Shown here piece by piece: positions 1 through 5,699 of a DNA stretch of 6,752 nucleotides. Origin of the DNA: CAZKFH01 sp050693165 (GTDB lineage: Bacteria; Actinomycetota; UBA4738; CALAEC01). Position numbers and translations under genes: made by a program. The notes under the pieces were generated by a model. It did not search any database. It was given only the letters and a program-made list of their open reading frames with translations, and had not been told where the DNA came from. Positions within the stretch are counted from its first letter, which is position 1, and each line of letters starts with the position of its first letter. Location of the stretch: NCBI GenBank assembly GCA_050693165.1, contig JBOGVX010000071.1, positions 1-6,752 of the forward strand, written 5' to 3'.

Positions 1-121
1 TCCCAGACCCCTGGATAGCACAAGACGCCCGACCGGAGGCGGCCAGGCGCCGAGCTACCCGAGCGTGCGCACCACCATGCTCAAAGGTATCACCCGTGAG
101 GAGGAGCTTTCAACGGAATAG
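1..121 (+). CDS. 3' end of an unidentified upstream gene (partial)
   Basis: A reading frame is open from the window edge (first full codon at base 2) to a TAG at 119-121. It encodes about 39 residues ending in TTMLKGITREEELSTE. Third codon positions are mostly G or C, as in the clear genes here, while the competing frame on the same strand has much lower third-position GC. That favours a real C-terminal tail over noise. The stretch is rich in Pro, Gly, Ser and Thr before a charged end, and no motif identifies it. It lies in the same frame as the sortase that starts 39 bases after its stop, but the sortase has its own complete N-terminus, so this is not one broken gene. An ATG at 77 could in principle start a 14-residue peptide, which I consider unlikely. 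Function unknown. Confidence 0.4.
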   Translation, partial: PRPLDSTRRPTGGGQAPSYPSVRTTMLKGITREEELSTE

Positions 122-150
122 TTCATCCAAAGGCGTACGAACCCGATAAT
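122..150 (+). promoter_or_regulatory. Possible promoter for the sortase gene
   Basis: GATAAT at 145-150 matches the -10 consensus at five of six positions and ends 10 bases before the sortase ATG. TTCATC at 122-127, with 17 bases between, is a poor -35 (three of six). If it is used, transcription would begin only a few bases before the ATG, which would explain why no Shine-Dalgarno sequence is seen there. This is pattern matching only. Confidence 0.35.
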
Positions 151-160
151 CAGAACGTCC

Positions 161-796
161 ATGGATACGGCAGTCGAGACCACCCAGAGCGGCCGCAGGC
201 CAGGCTGGATCCTTCGCTCGATCGGGAAGATCCTCCTCACGGCCGCGGCCATCATGGGTGCCTACATCATCTGGCTCCTGTGGGGCACCGGGATCGTCCA
301 CGGCAGGCAGCAGGACCAGCTCCGGGACGACGTCCGGGTCAGGATCGAGGAGGCCGCTGCGGCCCCCGACGTCCAGCAGGCCCCCGCGCTCCCCGGCCAG
401 GCCTACGCGGTCCTCGAGATACCCGACCTGGACCTGAGCGAGGTCGTGGTCGAAGGCATAACCACGGAGGCCCTGCAGAAGGGCCCCGGCCACTACCCCA
501 GGAGCGCGGATCCCTGGGACCCGGAAGGCCGGGTGGCGATCGCCGGCCACCGCACGACGTATGGCGCGCCGTTCTGGGACCTCGATAAGCTGCAGGCCGG
601 TGACGAGATCCGGATGGTCACCGAGAAGGGGATCTTCGACTACGTCGTGTCGAAGACGAGGATCGTCGCGCCCACCGCGACCGAGGTAACCATACCGAGC
701 TCGCACCCGACGCTGATCCTGACGACCTGCAACCCTCGCTTCTCCGCGGCGGAGCGTCTGATCGTCTTCGCCGACCTCGTAACACCCGCCGTTTAG
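161..796 (+). CDS. Class E-like sortase (transpeptidase), membrane-anchored
   Basis: The 211-residue product is a cysteine transpeptidase that would cleave a C-terminal sorting signal on exported proteins and join them to the cell wall, acting on the outer face of the membrane. It has a short basic cytoplasmic N-terminus, one membrane helix at about residues 22-42, a charged linker (48-66) and the sortase barrel from about 80 to the end. The catalytic residues are visible: His130 in AGHRTTYGAPF, Cys190 in LTTCNP and Arg199 in AAERLIVF. The Tyr after His-Arg-Thr-Thr is typical of class E sortases of Actinobacteria, which generally use LAXTG-type signals; class D is the alternative. ATG 161 is the only standard start after the in-frame stop at 119-121, and length is normal for the family. 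No ribosome binding site precedes it. No substrate or pilin gene is adjacent, so it may be a housekeeping sortase. Confidence 0.92.
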   Translation: MDTAVETTQSGRRPGWILRSIGKILLTAAAIMGAYIIWLLWGTGIVHGRQQDQLRDDVRVRIEEAAAAPDVQQAPALPGQAYAVLEIPDLDLSEVVVEGITTEALQKGPGHYPRSADPWDPEGRVAIAGHRTTYGAPFWDLDKLQAGDEIRMVTEKGIFDYVVSKTRIVAPTATEVTIPSSHPTLILTTCNPRFSAAERLIVFADLVTPAV

Positions 797-812
797 GCGC
801 TCGCCATCCGCG

Positions 813-818
813 TAATCT
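813..818 (+). promoter_or_regulatory. Candidate -10 element for a leaderless transcript of the 827 gene
   Basis: TAATCT fits the TANNNT -10 pattern of actinobacterial promoters. It ends eight bases before the GTG start at 827, so transcription would begin at or next to the start codon. No good -35 and no Shine-Dalgarno sequence are visible. Confidence 0.4.
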
Positions 819-826
819 GTTGGCCC

Positions 827-2272
827 GTGGACCAGGCTGACGGCGTACGGCTGCGCGACATACACGGCCGCAGGAGCACCCAGGAGATGGGCAGATCCGT
901 CTTCGCTGCCGCGGCACGAGCGGCCGATGCGCAGCTCGCGGACGAGATCGAGCGCGAGAGGGACTGGCGCAAGAAGTATCTCGGCCCTGTTCGCCGATTG
1001 GTCGAGGCCGGAGCCCGGTCGCGAGCTGCGGCGCTCGGCATAGCTCGGGCAGGCCTTGCGGAGCTGCACGACCGCCTCGAGTTCACTCGAGACGGGCAGG
1101 CGATGCCGCTACCGGCCGGCACCGAGATGTCGGTCGACCCGGTGCTGGGAACCGAGACGGTTCTCGGGGAGGGCCGGGGGATGCGAGAGCTGGCCATCCC
1201 CTACCGGGGGGATCTGCTGACGGGAGACTCACTCCGGCGACAGATAGATGCGTGGGTCGAGGGCGGGATCATCGAGCCCTCGTGCCGCGAGGCGGTAGAG
1301 AAAGTCGTCGCCAACCCGGACTGGCTCGACCTGTCCGACCGGCGGTTCGCGATCCTCGGGGGCGCCTCCGAGATGGGAGCAATGGAGGCACTGAGCAGCT
1401 GGGGCGCGGACATCGCTGCGATCGATCTGCCCGCCCCGCACCTGTGGGAGCGGATCCTCGAGACAGCTCGGGCCGGGCGAGGCCGGCTGCAGGTGCCGAC
1501 GCGACCGGTCGGCCCGCGCGAGCTGACGGAGCGCGCAGGCGCGGATCTGCTCACCGACCTACCGGAGATCGGAAACTGGCTTCGAACTCTCGACGCTCCG
1601 TTCACGATCGTCGACGACATCTATGCCGACGGCTCGAGGTTCGTCCTCGTCGCCGCGGCCACGGACGCGCTCGCCGGCACCCTCGCGAGACGAGATGGCG
1701 TAACGCTCGCCTACCTCGCGACCCCGACAGACGTGTTCGCGGTTCCCGAGGAGATCGCGCTCGAGACCAGGTCGATGCGTCGGGGCGGCCGGACGATGCG
1801 AGCCCTCAGCGCCGGGGCGCTATACAAGCCGAGCTACGGCGAGCTCTTCAGCGGCGAGGACGGCAAGCGATGGGGAATCGTGGACTGCCTGGTGGGGCAA
1901 CAAGGTGCGAACTATGCGCTGGCCAAGACCCTTCAGCGCTGGCGAGCCGTGACGGCAAGGGAGGACGGGACTCTCGTTTCCGCCAACGTGGCTCCCGCGA
2001 CCCGCACGAAGTCGGTGACGAAGAACAAGGCACTTGCCGCCGCGTATCGAGGAGCGGGCGCCTACGGCCTCGAGATATTCGAGCCGGAGACGAGTCGTTG
2101 GCTAATGGCCGCTCTGCTCGTCCACGATCTGCGCAACGAGGGGACCTCGCCTGTTGGCCACCCCTTCGACCTGTATGCGGAGGGCGCCGCCCACGGCGGG
2201 ATCTGGCGCCTGGGCTTCGAGCCGCGCTCGATCCTTCCCCTTGCGGTCGCTCGAGGGATCTTCCGGCGCTGA
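827..2272 (+). CDS. Uncharacterised 481-residue protein with Rossmann-like glycine loop
   Basis: I cannot name a function. The protein has 481 residues and no signal peptide or membrane helix, so it is probably cytoplasmic. Residues 20-90 are charged and helical. Around 174-201 the pattern FAILGGASEMGAMEALSSWG followed by a strand ending in Asp200 resembles a beta-alpha-beta Rossmann unit of the short-chain dehydrogenase or SAM/NAD-binding type (Gly-rich loop, then an acidic residue after strand two). No clear Tyr-x-x-x-Lys catalytic pair follows in the usual place. The C-terminal third has strikingly motif-like segments: QQGANYALAKTLQRW (358-372), SANVAPATRTKSV (385-397) and FEPETSRWLMAALLVHDLR (418-436). 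These look conserved and may form an active or oligomer site. The GTG at 827 is chosen because of the -10-like TAATCT just before it. An in-frame ATG at 887, with GGAG about 10 bases upstream, would give 461 residues. Third-position GC and the lack of stops over 1.4 kb leave little doubt that it is a gene. Confidence 0.85.
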   Translation: MDQADGVRLRDIHGRRSTQEMGRSVFAAAARAADAQLADEIERERDWRKKYLGPVRRLVEAGARSRAAALGIARAGLAELHDRLEFTRDGQAMPLPAGTEMSVDPVLGTETVLGEGRGMRELAIPYRGDLLTGDSLRRQIDAWVEGGIIEPSCREAVEKVVANPDWLDLSDRRFAILGGASEMGAMEALSSWGADIAAIDLPAPHLWERILETARAGRGRLQVPTRPVGPRELTERAGADLLTDLPEIGNWLRTLDAPFTIVDDIYADGSRFVLVAAATDALAGTLARRDGVTLAYLATPTDVFAVPEEIALETRSMRRGGRTMRALSAGALYKPSYGELFSGEDGKRWGIVDCLVGQQGANYALAKTLQRWRAVTAREDGTLVSANVAPATRTKSVTKNKALAAAYRGAGAYGLEIFEPETSRWLMAALLVHDLRNEGTSPVGHPFDLYAEGAAHGGIWRLGFEPRSILPLAVARGIFRR

Positions 2273-2301
2273 ACCGGCGCATCCATGTCAGACCCCCCTC
2301 C

Positions 2302-2307
2302 TATACT
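2302..2307 (+). promoter_or_regulatory. -10 element for a leaderless transcript of the 2314 gene
   Basis: TATACT is a near-consensus -10 (five of six) and ends six bases before the ATG at 2314, the distance at which RNA polymerase normally starts. The mRNA would begin at or very near the A of the start codon. There is no Shine-Dalgarno sequence between this hexamer and the ATG, and no convincing -35 hexamer. Confidence 0.55.
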
Positions 2308-2313
2308 TCTGTC

Positions 2314-2541
2314 ATGGCCGTCGCCTGGACCGCTGTGGGAGTCCTCGGAGCGTTCTCCCTCGGCGTGCTGGCTCTCATGGTGTCCATACTCGGCCGCTTC
2401 GACGCCGTCAACGCCAGGATCGACGCCATATCCATACGAATGGATCAGTCAGACGCCGAACATAGGGCCGAGATCCGAGCGCTCGGGGACCGGATCGAGC
2501 GGCGCATCGACGAACACGAGACCCGTCGCCACGCCGGCTAA
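2314..2541 (+). CDS. Small protein with one membrane helix and a coiled coil
   Basis: The 75-residue product begins with a hydrophobic helix (about residues 4-26, MAVAWTAVGVLGAFSLGVLA onward). A charged amphipathic segment follows (28-70) with repeating Arg-Ile-Asp and Arg-Ile-Glu units, such as ARIDAISIRMD and GDRIERRIDEHE. This is the look of a tail-anchored-in-reverse protein: N-terminal membrane anchor, cytoplasmic or extracellular coiled coil. Function is unknown; similar anonymous proteins are common in bacterial genomes and may act as scaffolds or oligomerisation modules. ATG 2314 is selected because the membrane helix starts there and a -10 hexamer lies six bases upstream. A longer frame through this point (from 1252) is out of phase with the real gene before it and is not used. 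Its stop is six bases from the stop of the convergent APS kinase gene. Confidence 0.7.
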   Translation: MAVAWTAVGVLGAFSLGVLALMVSILGRFDAVNARIDAISIRMDQSDAEHRAEIRALGDRIERRIDEHETRRHAG

Positions 2542-2547
2542 GCGGCC

Positions 2548-3132
2548 CTAGGCTCGGATGTAACCGAGCTCCTCGAGCTTGCTCACCACGGCCGCGGCGC
2601 TCTCCTTCGGGGATTCCTGCTCGGTGTCGATCACGAGCTCGGGGTTCTCCGGGGCCTCGTAGGGATCGTCGACGCCGGTGAAGCCCTTGATCTCGCCCTT
2701 CAGCGCCTTCTCGTACAGACCCTTCGTGTCGCGGCGCGTGGCCTCCTCGACGGAAACCTTGACGAACACCTCGCAGAAGCGAGGGATCTCCTTGCGCACG
2801 TGGTCCCGGATCTCCCTGTAAGGCGAGATCGCGGAGACGAGCACGGCCGCCCCGTGATACGCGAGGCGCTCGGCGACCCAGCCGATCCGAAGGATGTTCG
2901 TGTCGCGGTCCTCCTTTGAGAACCCGAGGCCCTTGGACAGGTTGGTCCGCACGACGTCACCGTCGAGCAGCTCCCAGCGAACGGCGCGGCTCTCGAGCTC
3001 GGCCGCAACCAGCTCGGCGATCGTGGACTTGCCGGCTCCGGAGAGGCCGGTGAACCAAATGGTGAATCCAGTGTCCGAGCCCTCAGGCCCGAAGTGCTTG
3101 CTGGTCGTTACCCAGTGCGATGTGTCGGTCAT
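2548..3132 (-). CDS. cysC: Adenylyl-sulfate (APS) kinase
   Basis: The enzyme phosphorylates the 3'-hydroxyl of adenosine 5'-phosphosulfate using ATP to form PAPS, the activated sulfate used by sulfotransferases and PAPS reductase; it is cytoplasmic. The 194-residue protein is full length. It has a Walker A loop GLSGAGKST (29-37), the substrate segment DGDVVRTNLSKGLGFSKEDR (57-76), the active-site motif ISPYR (102-106, Ser103 being the residue phosphorylated in some homologues), RDTKGLYEKALKGEIK (134-149) and FTGVDDPYE (151-159). The DVVRTNLSKGLGFS wording resembles APS kinase domains that are fused to ATP sulfurylase in other bacteria, but here it stands alone. The ATG at 3132-3130 overlaps by one base the stop of the phosphodiesterase gene (TGATG). 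An AAGGAG site at 3147-3142, nine bases upstream inside that gene, fixes this start over longer in-frame extensions. The overlap suggests translational coupling. No ATP sulfurylase gene is nearby. Confidence 0.97.
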   Translation of the reverse strand: MTDTSHWVTTSKHFGPEGSDTGFTIWFTGLSGAGKSTIAELVAAELESRAVRWELLDGDVVRTNLSKGLGFSKEDRDTNILRIGWVAERLAYHGAAVLVSAISPYREIRDHVRKEIPRFCEVFVKVSVEEATRRDTKGLYEKALKGEIKGFTGVDDPYEAPENPELVIDTEQESPKESAAAVVSKLEELGYIRA

Positions 3133-4523
3133 CAGAGAATGCTCCTTCCCTGCACGCCCTCCGGCTCGGGAAGGCCATACAGCTTCATGAGTGTCGGTCC
3201 AACATCGATCAGATTCATGTCCTCTTTGTGTCCCTGCGGCTGGCCGGGGAAGTTCTTCAGCGCGAACACTCCGACCTTGTCGTGATTCGCGCCGTCCGGA
3301 CCGGTGTCGTTCTCGTACGTGTAGATGTCGCCGCCCTCCATGTTGACGGCGCCGACCGAACGCCACTCAAGGTCGCCGAAGTACACCAGGAGGTCAGGCG
3401 CGATACCTCGCACATCCGTGTACGCGTCCTGAGGCTTGATGACTCGGTTGCCCAGAGACTCGCCTTCCGGGCCCTTTATCGCCTCGATCTTGGTCACGAG
3501 CTCGTCGCGAACCTTCTCGTAGTCGGACGGCTCGATGGTGCCCTGCGGCTCGCGTCCCTTCACGTTGAGGAAAAGCCGGCCGTAGTAGCCGCCGTCCCCC
3601 CAGGCCTTCGTCTTTGACCAGTCGATCGGCGCCTTGGCGATGGGCGTCGGCTCGTCCACCTTCTCTGAGAGCGCGAGGTATCCCTCGCGTATAAGCCAGT
3701 CGTTGAAGCAGATCCCGCCGGACATGGCTCTGGCTCCGTGGTCGGACATCAAGATCGTGACGGCATCATCGGGAAGGACCTCGATCAGCGAGCCGATCTC
3801 GCCGTCGAGCATCCGGTAGTAGTCCTCGAACGCGCTCTCGAACTTGTTCCCGGGCTCGTACTTCGGGTGCTTCGGGTCGCAGTAGTGCCAGAAGACATGG
3901 TGCAGCCTGTCGAGCCCCATCTCCACCATGTGGAAGTAGTCCCACGGCTTGTTCTTGACGAGTCGCCGGGCAAGCTGGAAGCGCTTCTTCGTCATCTCGT
4001 GGCACTGCTGCAGGACGAAGTCCACTCCCTGCTGACGGAAGTTCGGGATGTCGAAGATGTACTCGCCGACCTCCTCCTCGATCTCGCCTCTCAGGTCGTC
4101 GGGATACGTGAACTTCTCGGCGGAGGGCGGCGTCAGGAAGCATGACACGCGCCAGCCCTCGACCGGGCGGATGGGATAGGCGGGAGGCACGCCGATGAGC
4201 AGCGACTTCTTGCCGGCATCGCCGAGCAGGTCCCAGACGGCCGGCTCCTTCACCGATAGAGAGGTGGCTATCGAGAGGCCGTCGTAGGTGTTGTCCTTGC
4301 GGTTGCGGAACCCGTAGATGCCGAGCTGGCCGGGGGTCTTTCCGGTCATCGCGCACGCCCAGGCCGGGACGGTGATCGGCGGGGTGATGCTTCGGAGCTC
4401 GCCGTGCAGACTGCCGTCCAGCAGGTTCCGGACGTTCGGCATGACGCTCGCATAACGGTCGAACAGCAATGCGGGCGTGGCACAGTCCAGCCCGATCGTC
4501 GCGATCCTGAGTCCCGCGGTCAT
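3132..4523 (-). CDS. Alkaline-phosphatase-superfamily phosphodiesterase/phosphohydrolase
   Basis: The 463-residue product belongs to the alkaline phosphatase superfamily, type I phosphodiesterase/nucleotide pyrophosphatase branch, and most resembles the group described as predicted phosphohydrolase or phosphomutase of the AP superfamily. All expected two-metal and nucleophile positions can be seen: Asp13 in IGLDCATP, the probable nucleophile Thr51 in ITVPAWACAMTGKTP, Asp205 and His209 in GLDRLHHVFWH, Asp261-His262 in MSDHGA, and His414 in GANHDKVG. It should therefore hydrolyse a phosphate mono- or diester; the substrate is not evident. No signal peptide or membrane helix is present, which points to the cytoplasm, unlike many exported family members. 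ATG 4523 is preferred, with GGAA about eight bases upstream; a TTG at 4544 lacks a ribosome binding site. The gene is first in an operon with cysC, overlapping its start by one base, so the substrate may be a sulfonucleotide or a sulfated product. That link is inference. Confidence 0.93.
   Translation of the reverse strand: MTAGLRIATIGLDCATPALLFDRYASVMPNVRNLLDGSLHGELRSITPPITVPAWACAMTGKTPGQLGIYGFRNRKDNTYDGLSIATSLSVKEPAVWDLLGDAGKKSLLIGVPPAYPIRPVEGWRVSCFLTPPSAEKFTYPDDLRGEIEEEVGEYIFDIPNFRQQGVDFVLQQCHEMTKKRFQLARRLVKNKPWDYFHMVEMGLDRLHHVFWHYCDPKHPKYEPGNKFESAFEDYYRMLDGEIGSLIEVLPDDAVTILMSDHGARAMSGGICFNDWLIREGYLALSEKVDEPTPIAKAPIDWSKTKAWGDGGYYGRLFLNVKGREPQGTIEPSDYEKVRDELVTKIEAIKGPEGESLGNRVIKPQDAYTDVRGIAPDLLVYFGDLEWRSVGAVNMEGGDIYTYENDTGPDGANHDKVGVFALKNFPGQPQGHKEDMNLIDVGPTLMKLYGLPEPEGVQGRSIL
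3142..3147 (-). promoter_or_regulatory. Ribosome binding site for cysC inside the upstream gene
   Basis: AAGGAG on the - strand lies within the last codons of the phosphodiesterase gene, nine bases before the cysC ATG. It supports the TGATG overlap start at 3132 and rejects the longer frame that extends to 3366. Confidence 0.75.
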
Positions 4524-4576
4524 AAGGGTTTCCGGTCCTTTCAAGGAGTTGCGGGGCGTGATCCCCCGGCCAGGGC

Positions 4577-4606
4577 ATTCTATCGGCTCGGTCGGGGCCT
4601 CCCCAA
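4577..4606 (-). promoter_or_regulatory. Promoter of the phosphodiesterase-cysC operon
   Basis: Reading the - strand, TTGGGG (4606-4601) and TAGAAT (4582-4577) are separated by 18 bases. The -10 matches the sigma-70 type consensus at five of six positions and the -35 keeps TTG. Transcription would start near 4570, leaving a leader of roughly 45 bases before ATG 4523. It lies in the gap shared with the divergent membrane protein gene. Confidence 0.55.
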
Positions 4607-4626
4607 GCGTGGGAAGATGCGCGGCC

Positions 4627-5025
4627 GTGGCGCTGCTCAGGAAGGTCCTCTACGTGGATGCCCTGCTCAACGCCGCCCTGGCGGCGGGGCTGATCGTGCT
4701 TCCCAGGTTCCTCCTCGTCGACATGTTCGACCAGCCCGTTTACCCCGACTATGCCTTCGTTCGTGTCTTCGGCCTTGCCGCGCTGGCGCTGGCGCTGCTC
4801 CAGGTGCTGATCGCGCAGCGCGTCGAGGAGCTCTATTTCTGGTGCTGGACCTTCGTCCTCTTCGAGGGCGCCCGAGCGGCGATCCTGACGCTCCACGTGC
4901 TCTTCGGACTTCCGGACGGGGCGGGCGCGTTCATGTGGTGGCTGGGGGCCGGAGTCAGGTGGCTGGTCGCGTTCGGGCTCTTGCTCGGCATCGGTCGAGC
5001 GGCAGCCGAAGCACACCCTCGCTAG
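4627..5025 (+). CDS. Small four-helix membrane protein, function unknown
   Basis: The product has 132 residues if started at GTG 4627 (VALLRKVLYVDALLN, with the first residue read as Met). Four hydrophobic segments are visible at about residues 8-30, 43-63, 70-92 and 101-123, with short polar loops such as DMFDQPVYPDY between helices 1 and 2. Basic residues at the start suggest a cytoplasmic N-terminus. No catalytic motif or transporter signature is apparent; it has the look of small anonymous actinobacterial membrane proteins. The frame is open back to an ATG at 4477, but that would run into the divergent phosphodiesterase gene and gives an unconvincing N-terminus. GTG 4609 is another possible start. 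Ribosome binding is weak at best (GGGAAG at 4611-4616). The gene is transcribed away from the phosphodiesterase operon and may share control with it. Confidence 0.7.
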   Translation: MALLRKVLYVDALLNAALAAGLIVLPRFLLVDMFDQPVYPDYAFVRVFGLAALALALLQVLIAQRVEELYFWCWTFVLFEGARAAILTLHVLFGLPDGAGAFMWWLGAGVRWLVAFGLLLGIGRAAAEAHPR

Positions 5026-5038
5026 CACCCCGGCCGAT

Positions 5039-5067
5039 TTGGCTCGCTTTGTCCTGTGTGTGACAAT
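5039..5067 (+). promoter_or_regulatory. Extended -10 promoter for the secreted protein gene
   Basis: TTGGCT (5039-5044) and GACAAT (5062-5067) are spaced 17 bases apart. A TG at 5059-5060 just before the -10 makes an extended -10 (TGTGACAAT), which can compensate for the weak -35. Transcription would start near 5074, giving a leader of about 38 bases with a strong ribosome binding site at its end. Confidence 0.45.
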
Positions 5068-5078
5068 TCGCGGCGCCC

Positions 5079-5093
5079 GGCCCCGAGGGGGCC
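5079..5093 (+). other. Small GC hairpin in the leader of the 5112 gene
   Basis: GGCCCC (5079-5084) and GGGGCC (5088-5093) can pair around a three-base loop, immediately upstream of the ribosome binding site. It is followed by no T tract, so it is not a terminator for the gene before it. It may stabilise the leader RNA or be incidental in GC-rich DNA. Confidence 0.3.
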
Positions 5094-5101
5094 CAGATAG
5101 A

Positions 5102-5107
5102 AGGAGG
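5102..5107 (+). promoter_or_regulatory. Strong ribosome binding site of the 5112 gene
   Basis: AGGAGG lies four bases before ATG 5112. It is the best Shine-Dalgarno match in the window and contrasts with the + strand genes at 161, 827 and 2314, which have none. Confidence 0.75.
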
Positions 5108-5111
5108 GAGA

Positions 5112-5645
5112 ATGAGCTCTGCTCGCAGCACGTGGATCAGAGGTGCCGTGAGCCTTGCGGTACTGGGGGTGCTGACTGCGGCGGTGCTGATATCGCCCGT
5201 CAGTGCCGCTTCGAATCTCACCAAGGCGAAGGTGATCAAGATCGGCGAGGCCCGGTGGGTAGGACTGGGCGACGCACGCTATGTCGAGAACACGGCCGCG
5301 CCGCCGACGGAGCTGGAAGCCGCCACGGTTGTGGTTCTCAGCTTGGCGCCATCCGGTCAATCGCTGACGCTCGACCGCCAGCAGACCGTGTTCGCCTCAG
5401 CGGTCGTCAGGGTTCGGAGCGTTGGCGCGGGAGCAAATGGGGCCACCTGCGACATAAACATCGCGGGTCAGGACGGCGCAAACAGCGGCGAGAACACGCC
5501 GGCCACGGCAAACTATGACCTCACCATCCCACTGCTGGAGAGTGCTGTTCTCGGTGCCGGGACCTACGACGTCACCGTGGAGTGCCTAGAGTCGAACCCC
5601 GACATGGTTTACCTGTCAGGTCAGCTCGCGGTCTGGGCCACCTAG
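5112..5645 (+). CDS. Secreted beta-rich protein of unknown function
   Basis: The 177-residue product starts with a Sec-type signal peptide: basic start (Arg5, Arg10), hydrophobic core at about 11-29, and a likely cleavage site after PVSA (residue 32). The mature N-terminus, SNLTKAKVIKIGEARWV, resembles the start of many exported hypothetical proteins of Actinobacteria, where LTKAKV-like stretches recur. A short internal echo, GEARWV then GDARYV, is seen at 45-58. The rest (66-177) alternates hydrophobic and polar residues in strands, with Gly/Asn/Asp turns, and ends in SGQLAVWAT. Two cysteines, Cys113 and Cys158, could form a disulfide outside the cell. There is no LPXTG-like sorting signal and no C-terminal membrane helix, so it is not a sortase substrate and is probably released or bound non-covalently. 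AGGAGG at 5102-5107 sets ATG 5112. Its own promoter and terminator suggest a single-gene unit. Confidence 0.82.
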   Translation: MSSARSTWIRGAVSLAVLGVLTAAVLISPVSAASNLTKAKVIKIGEARWVGLGDARYVENTAAPPTELEAATVVVLSLAPSGQSLTLDRQQTVFASAVVRVRSVGAGANGATCDINIAGQDGANSGENTPATANYDLTIPLLESAVLGAGTYDVTVECLESNPDMVYLSGQLAVWAT

Positions 5646-5665
5646 ACCACGACAGGAGGAGTCAG

Positions 5666-5699
5666 GAGGGGCCGGTTGATCCGGCCCCTCTCACTTTTG
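5666..5699 (+). terminator. Intrinsic terminator after the secreted protein gene
   Basis: GAGGGGCCGG (5666-5675) and CCGGCCCCTC (5681-5690) form a perfect 10-base-pair stem with a TTGAT loop. A T-rich run (TCACTTTT) follows to 5699. It begins 20 bases after the stop codon at 5645. In the opposite direction no T tract follows the stem, so it acts for the + strand gene and not clearly for groEL, which converges on it. Confidence 0.85.

Noticed and set aside
98..106. GAGGAGGAG as a ribosome binding site for the sortase
   Set aside because: It is more than 50 bases from ATG 161, and no ATG, GTG or TTG lies at a usable distance. It falls in the Glu-Glu-Glu codons of the upstream reading frame.
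110..1069. Long open frame on the - strand (319 codons) across the sortase and the start of the unknown gene
   Set aside because: It runs antisense to two genes on the + strand. Its product is Arg/Gly/Asp-rich with no domain, and the sortase motifs on the other strand are decisive.
1252..2541. 429-codon + strand frame overlapping the unknown protein
   Set aside because: Its first 350 or so residues are Arg-rich out-of-frame translation of the 827 gene. Only the last 75 codons, from ATG 2314, read as a real protein.
3133..3366. N-terminal extension of APS kinase
   Set aside because: The extension lies inside the phosphodiesterase gene and does not resemble the family. An AAGGAG site nine bases before the ATG at 3132 fixes the real start.
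3766..5028. 420-codon - strand frame across the phosphodiesterase and membrane protein genes
   Set aside because: Much of it is the out-of-frame shadow of the phosphodiesterase and the rest is antisense to the membrane protein. It shows no motif.
5666..5690. Hairpin as a two-way terminator also serving groEL
   Set aside because: On the - strand the stem is followed by TCCTGACTCC rather than a T run, so there is no support for intrinsic termination in that direction.
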